Source: an uncultured Lachnospiraceae bacterium (GTDB lineage Bacteria; Bacillota; Clostridia; Lachnospirales; Lachnospiraceae). Taken from it: a DNA stretch of 47,877 bases. Every line of letters begins with the position of its first letter. Position 1 is the first letter of the stretch. The stretch is taken from NCBI GenBank assembly GCA_902781895.1, contig CACZLA010000013.1, positions 1 through 47,877 on the forward strand. The letters run 5' to 3'. Below, one piece after another: positions 1-5,521 of this stretch. Position numbers and translations under genes: made by a program. The notes under the pieces were generated by a model. It saw only the letters and a list, made by a program, of their open reading frames with translations. It did no database searches and had not been told where the DNA came from.

Positions 1-87
1 CATCCAACAATTGTAGATTACTTTTACCACGAAGAAGTAAGAGGAACTGCCAATAGTGGAAAGAGAAATGTAATACATAATCCTTGA
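1..87 (+). CDS. Possible 3' end of an upstream gene (partial)
   Basis: The first frame is open from the window edge to a TGA and would give a 28-residue C-terminal tail ending in NVIHNP. No family is recognisable from so few residues. It is listed because the frame runs off the edge and is followed by a normal intergenic gap before the next gene. It may equally be chance. Confidence 0.25.
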   Translation, partial: HPTIVDYFYHEEVRGTANSGKRNVIHNP

Positions 88-113
88 TGGAAGAATAAAT
101 TGGAATACAATAA

Positions 114-455
114 ATGAATCTTAATGAGTTTATAGAAAAGAATGATATTGCCATAGTTGCCATAGCCAATTTGCAGGAGAAGTCTTTTGACATTATAAAA
201 AGAGATTTGGAATTGGAATCCTATGACCTATTTGAGCAGCTGGTTATACACGGTAGTGTAGAAAATCTGATGGAGAATATTGAAGGGCAGATCCTGCCCA
301 GAATCTGGACTCAGGAGAATACGAGATGCATTGTTTGTCGACCAGACCAAAATCAGATTGTTGCCCTGTTCTATGATAGTTCCCTCAATGTGAAGGATGA
401 GTACTATCATGCAAAAGAGTTGGAAACACTATTAAAACAACTGCAGGAACAATAA
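114..455 (+). CDS. Hypothetical small protein (113 aa)
   Basis: This is a soluble, acidic protein of 113 residues with no signal peptide or membrane segment, and I do not recognise its family. Alternating hydrophobic strands (AIVAIANL, RCIVCRP, QIVALFYD) suggest a small alpha/beta fold. The ribosome binding site (TTGGA) is weak. It lies 34 bp upstream of a SMI1/SUKH-type gene on the same strand. Orphan immunity genes of polymorphic toxins often cluster like this, so it may be another immunity-type protein; that is inference from position only. Confidence 0.6.
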   Translation: MNLNEFIEKNDIAIVAIANLQEKSFDIIKRDLELESYDLFEQLVIHGSVENLMENIEGQILPRIWTQENTRCIVCRPDQNQIVALFYDSSLNVKDEYYHAKELETLLKQLQEQ

Positions 456-489
456 TATTACTATTTTATTAACAAAGGAATGGACGATT

Positions 490-870
490 ATGTGTGATTG
501 GAATGATTTTGAATTTAATGAACCATATGATGGTGAAGAAATAAGCAGTGTTTTGGGGGTTCCGCTGCCAGCCCAGTACATCGAGTTCATGAAAAAACAC
601 AATGGTGGAGAGGGCGACATTGGTGGAATCAGCTGGTTAATGTTGGACAGACTAGAATCCTTACAAGAACTCAATGAAGCATTAAAGGAATTTCTGCCGG
701 CAGAAACGATAATAATAGGTTCTGATGGCGCAAGTGAACTGTATGGAGTTAATTCAGAAGGTTTTTATTTGAATCTTCCTGAGACGATTGAAGAGGAATA
801 TATATCGTATTTGGGAAAGGATCTGAATGAACTACCACAAAGGATTTTTGAGCTGTGGAACAACATGTAA
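490..870 (+). CDS. SMI1/KNR4 (SUKH) family protein, probable immunity protein
   Basis: The 126-residue protein has the SUKH hallmark near residues 22-41: a short helix, then LPAQYIEFMKKHNGGEG, in which the proline, the F/M helix and the NGG turn are typical of SMI1_KNR4 proteins. In bacteria these mostly act as cytoplasmic immunity proteins against contact-dependent or secreted polymorphic toxins. The start is preceded by AAAGGA ten bases upstream. No cognate toxin gene lies in the window, so it is an orphan or cassette-borne copy. The family call is fairly firm; the immunity role is inferred. Confidence 0.8.
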   Translation: MCDWNDFEFNEPYDGEEISSVLGVPLPAQYIEFMKKHNGGEGDIGGISWLMLDRLESLQELNEALKEFLPAETIIIGSDGASELYGVNSEGFYLNLPETIEEEYISYLGKDLNELPQRIFELWNNM

Positions 871-879
871 TAGAGTTAG

Positions 880-899
880 TTATATTTCAGGATATACGA
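880..899 (+). repeat. Boundary repeat copy 1
   Basis: The sequence is TTATATTTCAGGATATACGA. The halves TATAT and ATATA can pair around TTCAGG. It sits between the SMI1-type gene and the ThuA-like gene and resembles the motifs at 1568, 2297, 3190 and 3870. Confidence 0.5.
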
Positions 900-916
900 T
901 TATGGAGGAGTTTGAA

Positions 917-1567
917 ATGAAGAAAGTTTTATTTTTGGTTGATGATTACTGGCATAAAGGAGATACGATAAAGCCTTTAGCAGGAATACTTTTTTCACAA
1001 GATGATTGGACAGTTGTATATACCACTAATCCTGACGATCTCTATGATAATACGGATATTGACCTGCTGATTTCATTTAAGGATCCTATTGAGAATGATC
1101 AGATTCCTACTCCTGTATGGTGTGATGATAAGTGGAACGAAACATTCCTTAAGATGATCGAATCTGGTGTCGGATTTATTGCTGTGCATGCCGCAACAAC
1201 TGATCTTGATGAAAACCATCCGCTTGTATCCAATCTGATACATGCTGTTTTTGTTAATCACCCGGAACAATGTGAAGTATCGATTAGAGTAAGCAAAGCT
1301 CATCCGATATGTGAAGGGGTAAAGGATTTCACTCTTCCTGTATTTGATGAGCATTATCAGATGAAGATCCTTGATGATAAGAGGATAACCATTTTGGCAG
1401 AAACAGTATCAAAGAATGGCATACAGCCGGGATTATGGGTGAGTGAATTTGGAAAAGGACGAATATGCTGTTTTACACCGGGACATACAACTGACAGTCT
1501 GATATGCGATGGTTATGTTAAGATTATGAAAAATGCAATAGACTGGTGTATGAGGATGAAGGATTAG
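917..1567 (+). CDS. ThuA-like domain protein
   Basis: The 216-residue protein matches the ThuA (trehalose utilisation) family, a class I glutamine-amidotransferase-like fold. An N-terminal strand MKKVLFLVDDYWHKGD is followed by a central GVGFIAVHAATTDL, a NHPEQCEVS segment, then FDEHYQM and a C-terminal GKGRICCFTPGHTTDS. These correspond to the usual ThuA blocks. The substrate is not known for most members. ATG 917 is chosen because GGAGGAG lies six bases upstream; an in-frame ATG at 902 has AGGA ten bases upstream and is the alternative. There is no signal peptide. It lies in the cassette-like run and shows no link to sugar genes. Confidence 0.75.
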   Translation: MKKVLFLVDDYWHKGDTIKPLAGILFSQDDWTVVYTTNPDDLYDNTDIDLLISFKDPIENDQIPTPVWCDDKWNETFLKMIESGVGFIAVHAATTDLDENHPLVSNLIHAVFVNHPEQCEVSIRVSKAHPICEGVKDFTLPVFDEHYQMKILDDKRITILAETVSKNGIQPGLWVSEFGKGRICCFTPGHTTDSLICDGYVKIMKNAIDWCMRMKD

Positions 1568-1587
1568 TTATATTACAGTATAAACGG
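1568..1587 (+). repeat. Boundary repeat copy 2
   Basis: The sequence is TTATATTACAGTATAAACGG and begins directly after the ThuA-like stop codon. Here the halves TTATA and TATAA pair around TTACAG. It separates the ThuA-like and nucleotidyltransferase genes. Confidence 0.5.
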
Positions 1588-1633
1588 TTAAGCAAATCGG
1601 AGTTTGTAAACAAGGCGAGAAAGGTTCAGAATA

Positions 1634-2278
1634 TTGAAGCAGTTTGAATTATTGGATATTGAAATAGAAGCCTTAAAAAAAGACCAAAGTATATATGGGG
1701 TATTGTTGAGTGGATCTCTTGCGTATGAGAAGGCAACTGAGTATTCCGATATTGATCTGATTGTCCTCAGCAATAAAAACGAATTCTTAAGCCGTCGAGT
1801 CGAAGGCATTCTGATCGAAGAGCATTTTCACATATACGAGAAATTGGTTGATGGGCTGGATAAAAACCCTGTTGAAGTATATAAATACATCTATTCAAAG
1901 ATACTCTTTGACGATGGCAGATTGGCGGACCTTATCAAGAAAGCTCAATTCCTCTACGACCACTACAAAACTCCAATGGAAGAAAAAGAGAAGATAAATT
2001 ACTGGCTCACAACAGTCAAAGATAAACTTAAAGGTGCCATTTATAATAATGATAGTCTGAAAACCTCCTATTTGCTTTCAACAAGTTCATGGGAAGTTCT
2101 CAAAGGAGTTTGGGCTGTAAACGACAAGCCTATGCCGCCCTCAAGTATTGCCTTTGTATTTAACCATTCGTTAGCAGTTGTGCCTTTTGATAAATGGTTC
2201 GAGTCTCTGTTTGATAAAGATTTTGCTTCGAGAGCGGAAAGCATGATAAGAATCATAGATTGGATAATAAAACATTAA
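1634..2278 (+). CDS. Nucleotidyltransferase domain protein
   Basis: The 214-residue protein carries the pol-beta-type nucleotidyltransferase motif: LLSGSLAYEKATEYSDIDL at about residues 24-42, with the GS turn and the two metal-binding aspartates at 39 and 41. The long helical remainder (residues 100-210) resembles MNT/aminoglycoside-nucleotidyltransferase-like proteins. The natural target could be a small molecule, a toxin partner or tRNA and cannot be told from the sequence. The start is TTG, since an in-frame TAA lies at 1607 and no ATG follows; AGAAAGG lies about ten bases upstream. No HEPN partner gene is adjacent. Confidence 0.7.
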   Translation: MKQFELLDIEIEALKKDQSIYGVLLSGSLAYEKATEYSDIDLIVLSNKNEFLSRRVEGILIEEHFHIYEKLVDGLDKNPVEVYKYIYSKILFDDGRLADLIKKAQFLYDHYKTPMEEKEKINYWLTTVKDKLKGAIYNNDSLKTSYLLSTSSWEVLKGVWAVNDKPMPPSSIAFVFNHSLAVVPFDKWFESLFDKDFASRAESMIRIIDWIIKH

Positions 2279-2296
2279 TAGCCAGTTAAATCAGAG

Positions 2297-2316
2297 AATA
2301 TATTCCAGAATTATCT
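2297..2316 (+). repeat. Boundary repeat copy 3 (divergent)
   Basis: AATATATTCCAGAATTATCT is the least well-matched copy but keeps the TATTnCAG core and an AT-rich right arm followed by ACGATGA. It lies between the nucleotidyltransferase and the C15-like gene. Confidence 0.35.
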
Positions 2317-2352
2317 ACGATGACTAGTCAGGACTTGGCAGGAACAACAACC

Positions 2353-2799
2353 ATGAATAAAGTACTATACATAGGTTTCAAAGGCAAAAACAATTCATCA
2401 GAAATACTGGTAAATACATTATCTGGTCAACATAGTCTTTTGACCAATTCTTATTCTGGCTTAAAAAGAGATATTGATAAACTCGATGCAGATTATGATG
2501 AGGTATATCTCTTCGGCACTGACAAGAATCTTTCGGATTCATTTAGAATTGAGCAAAATGCGGAAATAGAAGGAATACAACTGGCTACAATACTTGACCT
2601 TAGTAAGATTGCAGAACGATTGGCTGTATCCGGGATTAAAAGCACTATATCGAAAACAGCAACGCATTACCTTTGTAATGAGGCTTATTGGTATCTGCTT
2701 AAAAAGTATTGTGGAAGAGCGGCTCTGATACATATACCGTCGATAAAGCATTATTCCAATATAGCACCGCTTTGTGGAGGCAATTATGATTTTTTATGA
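2353..2799 (+). CDS. Shortened pyroglutamyl-peptidase I-like (C15) protein
   Basis: The 148-residue protein aligns by eye with pyrrolidone-carboxylate peptidase. KVLYIGF at the N-terminus matches the Pcp KVLLTGF strand, RIEQNAEI contains the expected Glu (E67), THYLCNEAYWYLL matches the GTFVCN block with nucleophile C108, and ALIHIPSI supplies H127. Normal Pcp is about 215 residues, so loops between these blocks are deleted while the Glu-Cys-His triad survives. ATG 2353 is preferred over 2320 because AGGAAC precedes it and the family begins here. The deaminase gene starts inside its 3' end, so the two are probably co-translated. Peptidase activity is unproven. Confidence 0.6.
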   Translation: MNKVLYIGFKGKNNSSEILVNTLSGQHSLLTNSYSGLKRDIDKLDADYDEVYLFGTDKNLSDSFRIEQNAEIEGIQLATILDLSKIAERLAVSGIKSTISKTATHYLCNEAYWYLLKKYCGRAALIHIPSIKHYSNIAPLCGGNYDFL

Positions 2800-3184
2800 T
2801 ATAAGCGAAGAAGACTTGGAACTGATAAACGTAGCTTTATCGAAGTTAGAAAGCAACTATGATGGTGAAAAGTACAATCATACGGTAGGTGCCGCAGTTA
2901 AGTGTAAAAACGGCAACATATATTCCGGTGTGAACTGCGATGGGATACATGGCTCATGTGCGGAATATATCACTATGGGAATAGCTATCTCTGCAGGAGA
3001 ACGGGAATTTGACACCATTGTTGCGGTTCATAAGGATTTTCCTAATAAAGTCATAGCACCCTGCGGAAATTGCAGACAAATGCTGATAGAGTATTGTCCG
3101 GATATTAAGGTTATTCTTAATGATTATGAGAATAAGCTGGTAAAGGTGGGAATAAAAGATTTACTTCCATTTGCATGTTTGTAG
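2786..3184 (+). CDS. Cytidine deaminase/blasticidin-S deaminase-like protein
   Basis: The 132-residue protein has the zinc-dependent cytidine deaminase signature: HGSCAEY, giving C58 and the catalytic E60, and PCGNCRQ, giving C93 and C96. The C-terminal VGIKDLLPFA matches the blasticidin-S deaminase/CDA ending. The length fits the homotetrameric CDA family. It should hydrolyse the amino group of cytidine or a related nucleoside, possibly an antibiotic; the substrate is inferred. The start is ATG 2786 with GTGGAGG five bases upstream, overlapping the preceding gene by 14 bp. Confidence 0.8.
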   Translation: MIFYDISEEDLELINVALSKLESNYDGEKYNHTVGAAVKCKNGNIYSGVNCDGIHGSCAEYITMGIAISAGEREFDTIVAVHKDFPNKVIAPCGNCRQMLIEYCPDIKVILNDYENKLVKVGIKDLLPFACL

Positions 3185-3189
3185 AGGAA

Positions 3190-3209
3190 TTATATTACAG
3201 GATATAGCG
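3190..3209 (+). repeat. Boundary repeat copy 4
   Basis: TTATATTACAGGATATAGCG is almost identical to copy 1 and follows the deaminase stop codon. Its AGGA also serves as the ribosome binding site of the GNAT gene, nine bases before the ATG. Confidence 0.5.
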
Positions 3210-3211
3210 CT

Positions 3212-3859
3212 ATGAATAACATAAAACTTATTCCTTTAACATATACGATGATGAAGCGTGAAGATTTGCAACATTGCGCTTTACTTGCGGCGGAAGCCTT
3301 TGCAGATTACGAGTATTTCAGCTTATATATTTCGAATGAGCGACGAAGACAACGTTTTTTGAACGCGCTGATTCATTGCGAATTTAAGGCAAATTGGGAG
3401 CGGAACGGGTGTGTTTTCTTCATTGCAAAAGAAAATGAAAAAACAGTTGCCGTAGCACAACTTTGTTCACCTGAATTTGTTAGACCCTCAGATGGTGATT
3501 ACTTAAAGGCCGGTTGGATGAAAGTATGGCTTGGAGGGGGATTTAAGAAGGTGAATGCATGGAGTGCTATGGAGGAACTTGCTTCGGCTCCCTGCCATGA
3601 TTTCGAGGGAAAGCATTGGTATTTAAGTCTTTTCACGGTAAAAAAAGAGGATGAAGGAAAGGGTATCGGAAGCGCTTTTTTAAAGGAATGCCTGATTCCG
3701 TTTGTTAAAAGAGCCAACGGGGAAGTTTTGACACTTTTTACAAATTCTGTAGCAAATTGCAAATTTTATGAAAAGAACGGATTTTCCCTTTTCGATGAAA
3801 AAAAGTTTGAATATAACGGGAAATCCATCGGGAACTGGAGTTACATGATGATGTTATGA
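3212..3859 (+). CDS. GNAT family N-acetyltransferase
   Basis: The 215-residue protein has the GNAT acetyl-CoA site: YLSLFTVKKEDEGKGIGSAF is motif A (V-x-x-E-x-x-G-K-G-I-G), then a motif B region NSVANCKFYEKNGF with the typical tyrosine and NGF. The N-terminal half is adapted for an unidentified acceptor. Family members acetylate amino groups of antibiotics, polyamines or proteins in the cytoplasm. It is the last gene of the cassette-like run before the recombinase. Confidence 0.85.
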   Translation: MNNIKLIPLTYTMMKREDLQHCALLAAEAFADYEYFSLYISNERRRQRFLNALIHCEFKANWERNGCVFFIAKENEKTVAVAQLCSPEFVRPSDGDYLKAGWMKVWLGGGFKKVNAWSAMEELASAPCHDFEGKHWYLSLFTVKKEDEGKGIGSAFLKECLIPFVKRANGEVLTLFTNSVANCKFYEKNGFSLFDEKKFEYNGKSIGNWSYMMML

Positions 3860-3869
3860 TGGAACCTAA

Positions 3870-3889
3870 ACTATTCAGATAAACATAAG
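3870..3889 (+). repeat. Boundary repeat copy 5
   Basis: ACTATTCAGATAAACATAAG shares the TATTnCAG and ATAAAC stretches with copy 2, with one base deleted in the core. It lies between the GNAT gene and the tyrosine recombinase. Confidence 0.35.
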
Positions 3890-3930
3890 TGATATCCCAT
3901 GCGTTCCGTTAAGACTATTTGTAAAAGGAA

Positions 3931-5061
3931 ATGCGTCTATATATCAGGAATTATTACATTCCGGTTGTTGTACTAAAAGAGTTGGAGAAGCAGATCCGAA
4001 TGGATATTGATTCCGGTATCAATCCAAACGCGGCAAAGACGATGACAGTGAACGATATGTTTGATCGTTATATCAGTCGCAAGTATGACTTAAAGCCCAC
4101 CACCAAATCCAACTATCAGTTCAATTATGATCACTTTATCAGAGATGGATTTGGAAAAGAGAAGATTGGTAAGATCCGCTACTCAGATGTTAAAAAGTTC
4201 TACTATGACCTGATGAAGGAAAGAGGCATCAAGCCGCGGACTCTTGACGGAGTAAATACCGTGCTGCATTCAACCTTTAAGATGGCCGTTCGAGATGAGG
4301 TCATCAGATCCAATCCGGCAGAAGGAGTTATGGCCGAGATTAAAAAGAGTGATCTTTGGGTGAAGACAAAGAAGTGCGGATTGACAGTTCCGGAACAGAA
4401 AGAACTCATCTCCTATATGGAAGATAATCATCAGTTTAAAGGGTGGGTTCCGGTGATTACGGTTCTGCTTGGAACCGGGATGCGTATCGGAGAGTGTCTT
4501 GGGCTTCGTTGGGAAGACATTGATCTTGAAAACCGGATCATCAGTGTGAACCACAACCTGGTAGATTATCAGGACAGGGATCTGAGAAAACAGGTGCGTG
4601 GCATCCAGTCAACAAAGACCAGAGCGGGCGTCAGGATCATACCCATGATCGACGAAGTGTATGAAGCATTCATAACAGAATTTGAACTTCAGTCGGCCAT
4701 CGGGTTTTGTGAGGAAGAGATCGACGGGTATTCAGGCTTTATCTTTACCACTACCGATCAGAAACTCATGAGTAGATCCGCAGTAAACAACGCGCTCCAC
4801 AGAATAGTCAAGCTGCATAACGAGGAAGAGGAAAAGAAGGCGAAGGCTGAAAAAAGAGAGCCGATACTTCTCCCGCAGTTCTCGGCACATCAGCTCAGGC
4901 ATACGTTCTGTACAAGGTTCTGCGAGAATGAGACAAACCTGAAGGTGATCCAGTCAATCATGGGGCATTCGGATATCACGACTACGATGGATATTTATGC
5001 CGATGCTACCCAGGAGAAGAAGCAGGAGATCATGGCCAATCTCAACGGTAAGATTTTTTAA
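3931..5061 (+). CDS. Tyrosine recombinase/integrase, N-terminally truncated
   Basis: The 376-residue protein is a Tn916/ICEBs1-type phage integrase. The core-binding SAM-like domain spans about residues 38-135. The catalytic domain has R185 (GTGMRIGE), K229 (STKTRAGVR), H320 and R323 (AHQLRHTF), H346 (IMGHSD) and the nucleophile Y356 (MDIYADAT), so all catalytic residues are present. The N-terminus starts in the LKELEKQIRMDIDSGIN segment; relatives have about 50-60 more residues forming an arm-site-binding domain. An in-frame TAA at 3922 rules out extension, and AGGA lies only two bases from the ATG. No excisionase is visible. It probably marks the edge of a degraded mobile element. Confidence 0.88.
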   Translation: MRLYIRNYYIPVVVLKELEKQIRMDIDSGINPNAAKTMTVNDMFDRYISRKYDLKPTTKSNYQFNYDHFIRDGFGKEKIGKIRYSDVKKFYYDLMKERGIKPRTLDGVNTVLHSTFKMAVRDEVIRSNPAEGVMAEIKKSDLWVKTKKCGLTVPEQKELISYMEDNHQFKGWVPVITVLLGTGMRIGECLGLRWEDIDLENRIISVNHNLVDYQDRDLRKQVRGIQSTKTRAGVRIIPMIDEVYEAFITEFELQSAIGFCEEEIDGYSGFIFTTTDQKLMSRSAVNNALHRIVKLHNEEEEKKAKAEKREPILLPQFSAHQLRHTFCTRFCENETNLKVIQSIMGHSDITTTMDIYADATQEKKQEIMANLNGKIF

Positions 5062-5390
5062 AATTTTAGATTTCGAGATGTACTGTTTAGGAAACGTTGT
5101 GTCAAATGTACCGATATGGTCTCAGTTGGACACATACGGACCGGGATGGTAACCCCTCTCGGCAGACATCGAAAAATCCGTCTTGATCCAAATTGACCCG
5201 TATTTGACTCCGGGGCGGTAACATCCAATGGACCGCAATGGGCTTCTATGGATTTTCCGAAATCCGGTCAATGGCTTTGAAGATACTTCTATGGACTGCT
5301 ATGGAGTGTTTTCAGGACGTCGTCCCGACACTTAAGTCAGAGAAGAAATAAACTCTTCATAGTAAACCGAATAAAAATGTATTAGCTCAT
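5062..5390 (+). other. Non-coding stretch with IS-end-like imperfect repeats
   Basis: There is no credible gene here. At about 5110-5225 three imperfect copies of an ACCGggATGGT-type block occur (ACCGATATGGT, ACCGGGATGGTAAC, CCGGGGCGGTAAC), interleaved with GTCAAATGT and TTGGACACAT. This is reminiscent of the multiple terminal repeats of IS21-family elements. Further on, TCTATGGA recurs at about 5240-5310. No transposase coding is left, so a decayed element end is a guess. Confidence 0.35.
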
Positions 5391-5437
5391 AAGGCACTTT
5401 CCTGAAGGATAATATCCTTTTAGAAGGTGCCTTTTTT
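5391..5437 (+). terminator. Rho-independent terminator
   Basis: A nested hairpin is formed by AAGGCAC...TTC with GAA.GTGCCTT outside and AAGGAT with ATCCTT inside, followed by a run of six T. It could end transcription from the recombinase and insulates the promoter at 5460. Confidence 0.85.
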
Positions 5438-5459
5438 GCGTTTAAGAATGTTTAAGAAC

Positions 5460-5488
5460 TTGACAGGCTAATGATTATTAGCTATAAT
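5460..5488 (+). promoter_or_regulatory. Consensus sigma-70/SigA promoter
   Basis: A TTGACA -35 box at 5460-5465 and a TATAAT -10 box at 5483-5488 are separated by exactly 17 bp. Both hexamers are perfect. The expected transcription start is near 5495, about 27 nt before the acyltransferase ATG. Confidence 0.9.
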
Positions 5489-5507
5489 TAAGCTAATAAT
5501 CATTAGC
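5467..5507 (+). promoter_or_regulatory. Perfect 17-bp inverted repeat, probable repressor operator
   Basis: GCTAATGATTATTAGCT (5467-5483) is the exact reverse complement of the sequence at 5491-5507, with a 7-bp spacer. Each arm is itself nearly palindromic (GCTAAT...ATTAGC). The repeat covers the promoter spacer, the -10 box and the start point, so a bound dimer pair would block RNA polymerase. The ATTAGC half-sites look MarR- or TetR-like, but no regulator gene of these families is in the window. Confidence 0.7.
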
Positions 5508-5521
5508 GAAGCGGAGGGAGT

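Noticed and set aside
2774-2785. GTG 2774 as the deaminase start
   Set aside because: It would place the strong GTGGAGG ribosome binding site inside the coding sequence; ATG 2786 fits both spacing and the family N-terminus.
876-5061. Classical integron with IntI and attC sites
   Set aside because: The recombinase is of the Tn916/ICEBs1 type, is encoded at the far end and reads in the same direction as the cassettes. The boundary motifs lack recognisable GTTRRRY/RYYYAAC boxes. Only a cassette-like pattern can be claimed.
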